DNA of 64,000 bases from Punica granatum (Eukaryota > Streptophyta > Magnoliopsida > Myrtales > Lythraceae): the NCBI RefSeq assembly GCF_007655135.1, contig NC_045127.1, positions 21,866,199 through 21,930,198 on the forward strand, read 5' to 3'. Below, one piece after another: positions 1-12,675 of the stretch. Within the stretch, counting starts at the first letter, position 1; each line of letters opens with the position of its first letter. The notes below the pieces were generated by a model. It did not search any database and had not been told where the DNA came from. It saw nothing but the letters and a program-made list of their open reading frames with translations. The position numbers and the translations under genes are program-made.

Positions 1-3000
1 AGACCAAGCCCAAAGAAGCATCTCTTGGATATAATTAGGAAATATTCTCTTGATGTGAATGGGGAAGATGAGATGTATTGAGCGATAGATTAAGAATATT
101 ATTATCTTAATTACGTAATATATTTAATTTAGATAGAAATATATTTGAATTATAATTTACTTGTAATTTTAGTTCGAGTCAAGAGTCTAAAGTTTCCAAT
201 TTTGGAGTAATATCCTGTTTTGTTTTAGAAAGTTACATAATAACGGCCTATATTGTAACTTCCTATTTTAGTTTCTTAGTTTCATAGGCCAACATATAGT
301 CCATCACAATGTACTGGAAATGAGAACTAGATTCCTCAGAAACAGCTACTGGTGAATGATACTTTGAGTTTGTTATAACTCTTTATTTTCAGCATATCGT
401 AAGGGTTTAGCCGTGTTCTCTTCCCTTCCATCTAAATTAAGATTTAGACGCGAGAAATCGTGATCCGCGCTGCGTTAATGAGGCGGAGGATTTTCCGCTC
501 ATATCTGTATCAACAAGACCAAGCCCAAAGAAGCATCTCTTGGATATAATTAGGAAATATTCTCTTGATGTGAATGGGGAAGATGAGATGTATTGAGCGA
601 TAGATTAAGAATATTATTATCTTAATTACGTAATATATTTAATTTAGATAGAAATATATTTGAATTATAATTTACTTGTAATTTTAGTTCGAGTCAAGAG
701 TCTAAAGTTTCCAATTTTGGAGTAATATCCTGTTTTGTTTTAGAAAGTTACATAATAACGGCCTATATTGTAACTTCCTATTTTAGTTTCTTAGTTTTCA
801 TAGGCCAACATATAGTCCATCACAATGTACTGGAAATGAGAACTAGATTCCTCAGAAACAGCTACTGGTGAATGATACTTTGAGTTTGTTATAACTCTTT
901 ATTTTCAGCATATCGTAAGGGTTTAGCCGTGTTCTCTTCCCTTCCATCTAAATTAAGATTTAGACGCGAGAAATCGTGATCCGCGCTGCGTTAATGAGGC
1001 GGAGGATTTTCCGCTCATATCTGTATCAACAAGACCAAGCCCAAAGAAGCATCTCTTGGATATAATTAGGAAATATTCTCTTGATGTGAATGGGGAAGAT
1101 GAGATGTATTGAGCGATAGATTAAGAATATTATTATCTTAATTACGTAATATATTTAATTTAGATAGAAATATATTTTGAATTATAATTTACTTGTAATT
1201 TTAGTTCGAGTCAAGAGTCTAAAGTTTCCAATTTTGGAGTAATATCCTGTTTTGTTTTAGAAAGTTACATAATAACGGCCTATATTGTAACTTCCTATTT
1301 TAGTTTCTTAGTTTTCATAGGCCAACATATAGTCCATCACAATGTACTGGAAATGAGAACTAGATTCCTCAGAAACAGCTACTGGTGAATGATACTTTGA
1401 GTTTGTTATAACTCTTTATTTTCAGCATATCGTAAGGGTTTAGCCGTGTTCTCTTCCCTTCCATCTAAATTAAGATTTAGACGCGAGAAATCGTGATCCG
1501 CGCTGCGTTAATGAGGCGGAGGATTTTCCGCTCATATCTGTATCAACAAGACCAAGCCCAAAGAAGCATCTCTTGGATATAATTAGGAAATATTCTCTTG
1601 ATGTGAATGGGGAAGATGAGATGTATTGAGCGATAGATTAAGAATATTATTATCTTAATTACGTAATATATTTAATTTAGATAGAAATATATTTTGAATT
1701 ATAATTTACTTGTAATTTTAGTTCGAGTCAAGAGTCTAAAGTTTCCAATTTTGGAGTAATATCCTGTTTTGTTTTAGAAAGTTACATAATAACGGCCTAT
1801 ATTGTAACTTCCTATTTTAGTTTCTTAGTTTTCATAGGCCAACATATAGTCCATCACAATGTACTGGAAATGAGAACTAGATTCCTCAGAAACAGCTACT
1901 GGTGAATGATACTTTGAGTTTGTTATAACTCTTTATTTTCAGCATATCGTAAGGGTTTAGCCGTGTTCTCTTCCCTTCCATCTAAATTAAGATTTAGACG
2001 CGAGAAATCGTGATCCGCGCTGCGTTAATGAGGCGGAGGATTTTCCGCTCATATCTGTATCAACAAGACCAAGCCCAAAGAAGCATCTCTTGGATATAAT
2101 TAGGAAATATTCTCTTGATGTGAATGGGGAAGATGAGATGTATTGAGCGATAGATTAAGAATATTATTATCTTAATTACGTAATATATTTAATTTAGATA
2201 GAAATATATTTTGAATTATAATTTACTTGTAATTTTAGTTCGAGTCAAGAGTCTAAAGTTTCCAATTTTGGAGTAATATCCTGTTTTGTTTTAGAAAGTT
2301 ACATAATAACGGCCTATATTGTAACTTCCTATTTTAGTTTCTTAGTTTTCATAGGCCAACATATAGTCCATCACAATGTACTGGAAATGAGAACTAGATT
2401 CCTCAGAAACAGCTACTGGTGAATGATACTTTGAGTTTGTTATAACTCTTTATTTTCAGCATATCGTAAGGGTTTAGCCGTGTTCTCTTCCCTTCCATCT
2501 AAATTAAGATTTAGACGCGAGAAATCGTGATCCGCGCTGCGTTAATGAGGCGGAGGATTTTCCGCTCATATCTGTATCAACAAGACCAAGCCCAAAGAAG
2601 CATCTCTTGGATATAATTAGGAAATATTCTCTTGATGTGAATGGGGAAGATGAGATGTATTGAGCGATAGATTAAGAATATTATTATCTTAATTACGTAA
2701 TATATTTAATTTAGATAGAAATATATTTTGAATTATAATTTACTTGTAATTTTAGTTCGAGTCAAGAGTCTAAAGTTTCCAATTTTGGAGTAATATCCTG
2801 TTTTGTTTTAGAAAGTTACATAATAACGGCCTATATTGTAACTTCCTATTTTAGTTTCTTAGTTTTCATAGGCCAACATATAGTCCATCACAATGTACTG
2901 GAAATGAGAACTAGATTCCTCAGAAACAGCTACTGGTGAATGATACTTTGAGTTTGTTATAACTCTTTATTTTCAGCATATCGTAAGGGTTTAGCCGTGT

Positions 3001-6000
3001 TCTCTTCCCTTCCATCTAAATTAAGATTTAGACGCGAGAAATCGTGATCCGCGCTGCGTTAATGAGGCGGAGGATTTTCCGCTCATATCTGTATCAACAA
3101 GACCAAGCCCAAAGAAGCATCTCTTGGATATAATTAGGAAATATTCTCTTGATGTGAATGGGGAAGATGAGATGTATTGAGCGATAGATTAAGAATATTA
3201 TTATCTTAATTACGTAATATATTTAATTTAGATAGAAATATATTTTGAATTATAATTTACTTGTAATTTTAGTTCGAGTCAAGAGTCTAAAGTTTCCAAT
3301 TTTGGAGTAATATCCTGTTTTGTTTTAGAAAGTTACATAATAACGGCCTATATTGTAACTTCCTATTTTAGTTTCTTAGTTTTCATAGGCCAACATATAG
3401 TCCATCACAATGTACTGGAAATGAGAACTAGATTCCTCAGAAACAGCTACTGGTGAATGATACTTTGAGTTTGTTATAACTCTTTATTTTCAGCATATCG
3501 TAAGGGTTTAGCCGTGTTCTCTTCCCTTCCATCTAAATTAAGATTTAGACGCGAGAAATCGTGATCCGCGCTGCGTTAATGAGGCGGAGGATTTTCCGCT
3601 CATATCTGTATCAACAAGACCAAGCCCAAAGAAGCATCTCTTGGATATAATTAGGAAATATTCTCTTGATGTGAATGGGGAAGATGAGATGTATTGAGCG
3701 ATAGATTAAGAATATTATTATCTTAATTACGTAATATATTTAATTTAGATAGAAATATATTTTGAATTATAATTTACTTGTAATTTTAGTTCGAGTCAAG
3801 AGTCTAAAGTTTCCAATTTTGGAGTAATATCCTGTTTTGTTTTAGAAAGTTACATAATAACGGCCTATATTGTAACTTCCTATTTTAGTTTCTTAGTTTT
3901 CATAGGCCAACATATAGTCCATCACAATGTACTGGAAATGAGAACTAGATTCCTCAGAAACAGCTACTGGTGAATGATACTTTGAGTTTGTTATAACTCT
4001 TTATTTTCAGCATATCGTAAGGGTTTAGCCGTGTTCTCTTCCCTTCCATCTAAATTAAGATTTAGACGCGAGAAATCGTGATCCGCGCTGCGTTAATGAG
4101 GCGGAGGATTTTCCGCTCATATCTGTATCAACAAGACCAAGCCCAAAGAAGCATCTCTTGGATATAATTAGGAAATATTCTCTTGATGTGAATGGGGAAG
4201 ATGAGATGTATTGAGCGATAGATTAAGAATATTATTATCTTAATTACGTAATATATTTAATTTAGATAGAAATATATTTTGAATTATAATTTACTTGTAA
4301 TTTTAGTTCGAGTCAAGAGTCTAAAGTTTCCAATTTTGGAGTAATATCCTGTTTTGTTTTAGAAAGTTACATAATAACGGCCTATATTGTAACTTCCTAT
4401 TTTAGTTTCTTAGTTTTCATAGGCCAACATATAGTCCATCACAATGTACTGGAAATGAGAACTAGATTCCTCAGAAACAGCTACTGGTGAATGATACTTT
4501 GAGTTTGTTATAACTCTTTATTTTCAGCATATCGTAAGGGTTTAGCCGTGTTCTCTTCCCTTCCATCTAAATTAAGATTTAGACGCGAGAAATCGTGATC
4601 CGCGCTGCGTTAATGAGGCGGAGGATTTTCCGCTCATATCTGTATCAACAAGACCAAGCCCAAAGAAGCATCTCTTGGATATAATTAGGAAATATTCTCT
4701 TGATGTGAATGGGGAAGATGAGATGTATTGAGCGATAGATTAAGAATATTATTATCTTAATTACGTAATATATTTAATTTAGATAGAAATATATTTTGAA
4801 TTATAATTTACTTGTAATTTTAGTTCGAGTCAAGAGTCTAAAGTTTCCAATTTTGGAGTAATATCCTGTTTTGTTTTAGAAAGTTACATAATAACGGCCT
4901 ATATTGTAACTTCCTATTTTAGTTTCTTAGTTTTCATAGGCCAACATATAGTCCATCACAATGTACTGGAAATGAGAACTAGATTCCTCAGAAACAGCTA
5001 CTGGTGAATGATACTTTGAGTTTGTTATAACTCTTTATTTTCAGCATATCGTAAGGGTTTAGCCGTGTTCTCTTCCCTTCCATCTAAATTAAGATTTAGA
5101 CGCGAGAAATCGTGATCCGCGCTGCGTTAATGAGGCGGAGGATTTTCCGCTCATATCTGTATCAACAAGACCAAGCCCAAAGAAGCATCTCTTGGATATA
5201 ATTAGGAAATATTCTCTTGATGTGAATGGGGAAGATGAGATGTATTGAGCGATAGATTAAGAATATTATTATCTTAATTACGTAATATATTTAATTTAGA
5301 TAGAAATATATTTTGAATTATAATTTACTTGTAATTTTAGTTCGAGTCAAGAGTCTAAAGTTTCCAATTTTGGAGTAATATCCTGTTTTGTTTTAGAAAG
5401 TTACATAATAACGGCCTATATTGTAACTTCCTATTTTAGTTTCTTAGTTTCATAGGCCAACATATAGTCCATCACAATGTACTGGAAATGAGAACTAGAT
5501 TCCTCAGAAACAGCTACTGGTGAATGATACTTTGAGTTTGTTATAACTCTTTATTTTCAGCATATCGTAAGGGTTTAGCCGTGTTCTCTTCCCTTCCATC
5601 TAAATTAAGATTTAGACGCGAGAAATCGTGATCCGCGCTGCGTTAATGAGGCGGAGGATTTTCCGCTCATATCTGTATCAACAAGACCAAGCCCAAAGAA
5701 GCATCTCTTGGATATAATTAGGAAATATTCTCTTGATGTGAATGGGGAAGATGAGATGTATTGAGCGATAGATTAAGAATATTATTATCTTAATTACGTA
5801 ATATATTTAATTTAGATAGAAATATATTTTGAATTATAATTTACTTGTAATTTTAGTTCGAGTCAAGAGTCTAAAGTTTCCAATTTTGGAGTAATATCCT
5901 GTTTTGTTTTAGAAAGTTACATAATAACGGCCTATATTGTAACTTCCTATTTTAGTTTCTTAGTTTTCATAGGCCAACATATAGTCCATCACAATGTACT

Positions 6001-9000
6001 GGAAATGAGAACTAGATTCCTCAGAAACAGCTACTGGTGAATGATACTTTGAGTTTGTTATAACTCTTTATTTTCAGCATATCGTAAGGGTTTAGCCGTG
6101 TTCTCTTCCCTTCCATCTAAATTAAGATTTAGACGCGAGAAATCGTGATCCGCGCTGCGTTAATGAGGCGGAGGATTTTCCGCTCATATCTGTATCAACA
6201 AGACCAAGCCCAAAGAAGCATCTCTTGGATATAATTAGGAAATATTCTCTTGATGTGAATGGGGAAGATGAGATGTATTGAGCGATAGATTAAGAATATT
6301 ATTATCTTAATTACGTAATATATTTAATTTAGATAGAAATATATTTTGAATTATAATTTACTTGTAATTTTAGTTCGAGTCAAGAGTCTAAAGTTTCCAA
6401 TTTTGGAGTAATATCCTGTTTTGTTTTAGAAAGTTACATAATAACGGCCTATATTGTAACTTCCTATTTTAGTTTCTTAGTTTTCATAGGCCAACATATA
6501 GTCCATCACAATGTACTGGAAATGAGAACTAGATTCCTCAGAAACAGCTACTGGTGAATGATACTTTGAGTTTGTTATAACTCTTTATTTTCAGCATATC
6601 GTAAGGGTTTAGCCGTGTTCTCTTCCCTTCCATCTAAATTAAGATTTAGACGCGAGAAATCGTGATCCGCGCTGCGTTAATGAGGCGGAGGATTTTCCGC
6701 TCATATCTGTATCAACAAGACCAAGCCCAAAGAAGCATCTCTTGGATATAATTAGGAAATATTCTCTTGATGTGAATGGGGAAGATGAGATGTATTGAGC
6801 GATAGATTAAGAATATTATTATCTTAATTACGTAATATATTTAATTTAGATAGAAATATATTTTGAATTATAATTTACTTGTAATTTTAGTTCGAGTCAA
6901 GAGTCTAAAGTTTCCAATTTTGGAGTAATATCCTGTTTTGTTTTAGAAAGTTACATAATAACGGCCTATATTGTAACTTCCTATTTTAGTTTCTTAGTTT
7001 TCATAGGCCAACATATAGTCCATCACAATGTACTGGAAATGAGAACTAGATTCCTCAGAAACAGCTACTGGTGAATGATACTTTGAGTTTGTTATAACTC
7101 TTTATTTTCAGCATATCGTAAGGGTTTAGCCGTGTTCTCTTCCCTTCCATCTAAATTAAGATTTAGACGCGAGAAATCGTGATCCGCGCTGCGTTAATGA
7201 GGCGGAGGATTTTCCGCTCATATCTGTATCAACAAGACCAAGCCCAAAGAAGCATCTCTTGGATATAATTAGGAAATATTCTCTTGATGTGAATGGGGAA
7301 GATGAGATGTATTGAGCGATAGATTAAGAATATTATTATCTTAATTACGTAATATATTTAATTTAGATAGAAATATATTTTGAATTATAATTTACTTGTA
7401 ATTTTAGTTCGAGTCAAGAGTCTAAAGTTTCCAATTTTGGAGTAATATCCTGTTTTGTTTTAGAAAGTTACATAATAACGGCCTATATTGTAACTTCCTA
7501 TTTTAGTTTCTTAGTTTTCATAGGCCAACATATAGTCCATCACAATGTACTGGAAATGAGAACTAGATTCCTCAGAAACAGCTACTGGTGAATGATACTT
7601 TGAGTTTGTTATAACTCTTTATTTTCAGCATATCGTAAGGGTTTAGCCGTGTTCTCTTCCCTTCCATCTAAATTAAGATTTAGACGCGAGAAATCGTGAT
7701 CCGCGCTGCGTTAATGAGGCGGAGGATTTTCCGCTCATATCTGTATCAACAAGACCAAGCCCAAAGAAGCATCTCTTGGATATAATTAGGAAATATTCTC
7801 TTGATGTGAATGGGGAAGATGAGATGTATTGAGCGATAGATTAAGAATATTATTATCTTAATTACGTAATATATTTAATTTAGATAGAAATATATTTTGA
7901 ATTATAATTTACTTGTAATTTTAGTTCGAGTCAAGAGTCTAAAGTTTCCAATTTTGGAGTAATATCCTGTTTTGTTTTAGAAAGTTACATAATAACGGCC
8001 TATATTGTAACTTCCTATTTTAGTTTCTTAGTTTTCATAGGCCAACATATAGTCCATCACAATGTACTGGAAATGAGAACTAGATTCCTCAGAAACAGCT
8101 ACTGGTGAATGATACTTTGAGTTTGTTATAACTCTTTATTTTCAGCATATCGTAAGGGTTTAGCCGTGTTCTCTTCCCTTCCATCTAAATTAAGATTTAG
8201 ACGCGAGAAATCGTGATCCGCGCTGCGTTAATGAGGCGGAGGATTTTCCGCTCATATCTGTATCAACAAGACCAAGCCCAAAGAAGCATCTCTTGGATAT
8301 AATTAGGAAATATTCTCTTGATGTGAATGGGGAAGATGAGATGTATTGAGCGATAGATTAAGAATATTATTATCTTAATTACGTAATATATTTAATTTAG
8401 ATAGAAATATATTTTGAATTATAATTTACTTGTAATTTTAGTTCGAGTCAAGAGTCTAAAGTTTCCAATTTTGGAGTAATATCCTGTTTTGTTTTAGAAA
8501 GTTACATAATAACGGCCTATATTGTAACTTCCTATTTTAGTTTCTTAGTTTTCATAGGCCAACATATAGTCCATCACAATGTACTGGAAATGAGAACTAG
8601 ATTCCTCAGAAACAGCTACTGGTGAATGATACTTTGAGTTTGTTATAACTCTTTATTTTCAGCATATCGTAAGGGTTTAGCCGTGTTCTCTTCCCTTCCA
8701 TCTAAATTAAGATTTAGACGCGAGAAATCGTGATCCGCGCTGCGTTAATGAGGCGGAGGATTTTCCGCTCATATCTGTATCAACAAGACCAAGCCCAAAG
8801 AAGCATCTCTTGGATATAATTAGGAAATATTCTCTTGATGTGAATGGGGAAGATGAGATGTATTGAGCGATAGATTAAGAATATTATTATCTTAATTACG
8901 TAATATATTTAATTTAGATAGAAATATATTTTGAATTATAATTTACTTGTAATTTTAGTTCGAGTCAAGAGTCTAAAGTTTCCAATTTTGGAGTAATATC

Positions 9001-12000
9001 CTGTTTTGTTTTAGAAAGTTACATAATAACGGCCTATATTGTAACTTCCTATTTTAGTTTCTTAGTTTCATAGGCCAACATATAGTCCATCACAATGTAC
9101 TGGAAATGAGAACTAGATTCCTCAGAAACAGCTACTGGTGAATGATACTTTGAGTTTGTTATAACTCTTTATTTTCAGCATATCGTAAGGGTTTAGCCGT
9201 GTTCTCTTCCCTTCCATCTAAATTAAGATTTAGACGCGAGAAATCGTGATCCGCGCTGCGTTAATGAGGCGGAGGATTTTCCGCTCATATCTGTATCAAC
9301 AAGACCAAGCCCAAAGAAGCATCTCTTGGATATAATTAGGAAATATTCTCTTGATGTGAATGGGGAAGATGAGATGTATTGAGCGATAGATTAAGAATAT
9401 TATTATCTTAATTACGTAATATATTTAATTTAGATAGAAATATATTTTGAATTATAATTTACTTGTAATTTTAGTTCGAGTCAAGAGTCTAAAGTTTCCA
9501 ATTTTGGAGTAATATCCTGTTTTGTTTTAGAAAGTTACATAATAACGGCCTATATTGTAACTTCCTATTTTAGTTTCTTAGTTTTCATAGGCCAACATAT
9601 AGTCCATCACAATGTACTGGAAATGAGAACTAGATTCCTCAGAAACAGCTACTGGTGAATGATACTTTGAGTTTGTTATAACTCTTTATTTTCAGCATAT
9701 CGTAAGGGTTTAGCCGTGTTCTCTTCCCTTCCATCTAAATTAAGATTTAGACGCGAGAAATCGTGATCCGCGCTGCGTTAATGAGGCGGAGGATTTTCCG
9801 CTCATATCTGTATCAACAAGACCAAGCCCAAAGAAGCATCTCTTGGATATAATTAGGAAATATTCTCTTGATGTGAATGGGGAAGATGAGATGTATTGAG
9901 CGATAGATTAAGAATATTATTATCTTAATTACGTAATATATTTAATTTAGATAGAAATATATTTTGAATTATAATTTACTTGTAATTTTAGTTCGAGTCA
10001 AGAGTCTAAAGTTTCCAATTTTGGAGTAATATCCTGTTTTGTTTTAGAAAGTTACATAATAACGGCCTATATTGTAACTTCCTATTTTAGTTTCTTAGTT
10101 TCATAGGCCAACATATAGTCCATCACAATGTACTGGAAATGAGAACTAGATTCCTCAGAAACAGCTACTGGTGAATGATACTTTGAGTTTGTTATAACTC
10201 TTTATTTTCAGCATATCGTAAGGGTTTAGCCGTGTTCTCTTCCCTTCCATCTAAATTAAGATTTAGACGCGAGAAATCGTGATCCGCGCTGCGTTAATGA
10301 GGCGGAGGATTTTCCGCTCATATCTGTATCAACAAGACCAAGCCCAAAGAAGCATCTCTTGGATATAATTAGGAAATATTCTCTTGATGTGAATGGGGAA
10401 GATGAGATGTATTGAGCGATAGATTAAGAATATTATTATCTTAATTACGTAATATATTTAATTTAGATAGAAATATATTTTGAATTATAATTTACTTGTA
10501 ATTTTAGTTCGAGTCAAGAGTCTAAAGTTTCCAATTTTGGAGTAATATCCTGTTTTGTTTTAGAAAGTTACATAATAACGGCCTATATTGTAACTTCCTA
10601 TTTTAGTTTCTTAGTTTTCATAGGCCAACATATAGTCCATCACAATGTACTGGAAATGAGAACTAGATTCCTCAGAAACAGCTACTGGTGAATGATACTT
10701 TGAGTTTGTTATAACTCTTTATTTTCAGCATATCGTAGGGTTTAGCCGTGTTCTCTTCCCTTCCATCTAAATTAAGATTTAGACGCGAGAAATCGTGATC
10801 CGCGCTGCGTTAATGAGGCGGAGGATTTTCCGCTCATATCTGTATCAACAAGACCAAGCCCAAAGAAGCATCTCTTGGATATAATTAGGAAATATTCTCT
10901 TGATGTGAATGGGGAAGATGAGATGTATTGAGCGATAGATTAAGAATATTATTATCTTAATTACGTAATATATTTAATTTAGATAGAAATATATTTTGAA
11001 TTATAATTTACTTGTAATTTTAGTTCGAGTCAAGAGTCTAAAGTTTCCAATTTTGGAGTAATATCCTGTTTTGTTTTAGAAAGTTACATAATAACGGCCT
11101 ATATTGTAACTTCCTATTTTAGTTTCTTAGTTTTCATAGGCCAACATATAGTCCATCACAATGTACTGGAAATGAGAACTAGATTCCTCAGAAACAGCTA
11201 CTGGTGAATGATACTTTGAGTTTGTTATAACTCTTTATTTTCAGCATATCGTAGGGTTTAGCCGTGTTCTCTTCCCTTCCATCTAAATTAAGATTTAGAC
11301 GCGAGAAATCGTGATCCGCGCTGCGTTAATGAGGCGGAGGATTTTCCGCTCATATCTGTATCAACAAGACCAAGCCCAAAGAAGCATCTCTTGGATATAA
11401 TTAGGAAATATTCTCTTGATGTGAATGGGGAAGATGAGATGTATTGAGCGATAGATTAAGAATATTATTATCTTAATTACGTAATATATTTAATTTAGAT
11501 AGAAATATATTTGAATTATAATTTACTTGTAATTTTAGTTCGAGTCAAGAGTCTAAAGTTTCCAATTTTGGAGTAATATCCTGTTTTGTTTTAGAAAGTT
11601 ACATAATAACGGCCTATATTGTAACTTCCTATTTTAGTTTCTTAGTTTTCATAGGCCAACATATAGTCCATCACAATGTACTGGAAATGAGAACTAGATT
11701 CCTCAGAAACAGCTACTGGTGAATGATACTTTGAGTTTGTTATAACTCTTTATTTTCAGCATATCGTAGGGTTTAGCCGTGTTCTCTTCCCTTCCATCTA
11801 AATTAAGATTTAGACGCGAGAAATCGTGATCCGCGCTGCGTTAATGAGGCGGAGGATTTTCCGCTCATATCTGTATCAACAAGACCAAGCCCAAAGAAGC
11901 ATCTCTTGGATATAATTAGGAAATATTCTCTTGATGTGAATGGGGAAGATGAGATGTATTGAGCGATAGATTAAGAATATTATTATCTTAATTACGTAAT

Positions 12001-12675
12001 ATATTTAATTTAGATAGAAATATATTTTGAATTATAATTTACTTGTAATTTTAGTTCGAGTCAAGAGTCTAAAGTTTCCAATTTTGGAGTAATATCCTGT
12101 TTTGTTTTAGAAAGTTACATAATAACGGCCTATATTGTAACTTCCTATTTTAGTTTCTTAGTTTTCATAGGCCAACATATAGTCCATCACAATGTACTGG
12201 AAATGAGAACTAGATTCCTCAGAAACAGCTACTGGTGAATGATACTTTGAGTTTGTTATAACTCTTTATTTTCAGCATATCGTAAGGGTTTAGCCGTGTT
12301 CTCTTCCCTTCCATCTAAATTAAGATTTAGACGCGAGAAATCGTGATCCGCGCTGCGTTAATGAGGCGGAGGATTTTCCGCTCATATCTGTATCAACAAG
12401 ACCAAGCCCAAAGAAGCATCTCTTGGATATAATTAGGAAATATTCTCTTGATGTGAATGGGGAAGATGAGATGTATTGAGCGATAGATTAAGAATATTAT
12501 TATCTTAATTACGTAATATATTTAATTTAGATAGAAATATATTTTGAATTATAATTTACTTGTAATTTTAGTTCGAGTCAAGAGTCTAAAGTTTCCAATT
12601 TTGGAGTAATATCCTGTTTTGTTTTAGAAAGTTACATAATAACGGCCTATATTGTAACTTCCTATTTTAGTTTCT
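1..12675 (+). repeat. Homogenised satellite block, ~517-bp monomer, ~24.5 copies
   Basis: Head-to-tail tandem array. The anchor GGGTTTAGCC recurs at 403, 919, 1436, 1953, 2470 and so on to 12286, with spacing 517 bp (515-517). By eye I found no base substitution between copies. Differences are one-base changes: the T run before CATAGG (short at about 283, 5448, 9067 and 10099), the T run in ATATATTTTGAATT (short in the first two copies and near 11510), and CGTAGGG instead of CGTAAGGG at 10738, 11254 and 11769. All copies share private variants (GTATTGAGCGATAG, GCGTTAATGAGG, CGTAAGGG) rarely or never seen elsewhere in the window. The window begins inside a monomer, so the block probably extends to the left. 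No gene is present. Confidence 0.97.
516..1031 (+). repeat. Representative satellite monomer with internal landmarks
   Basis: One full unit, phased on AGACCAAGCCC. Landmarks are a 10-bp palindrome ATTACGTAAT at 625-634, a perfect 7-bp inverted repeat GGCCTAT (760-766) / ATAGGCC (800-806) with a 33-bp spacer, and a telomere-like box TAAGGGTTTAG at 916-926. In the diverged monomers this box is TTAGGGTTTAG (for example 13318-13328). The unit is AT-rich, with only one GC-richer stretch (GCGAGAAATCGTGATCCGCG and its neighbours). The choice of unit start is arbitrary. Confidence 0.9.
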
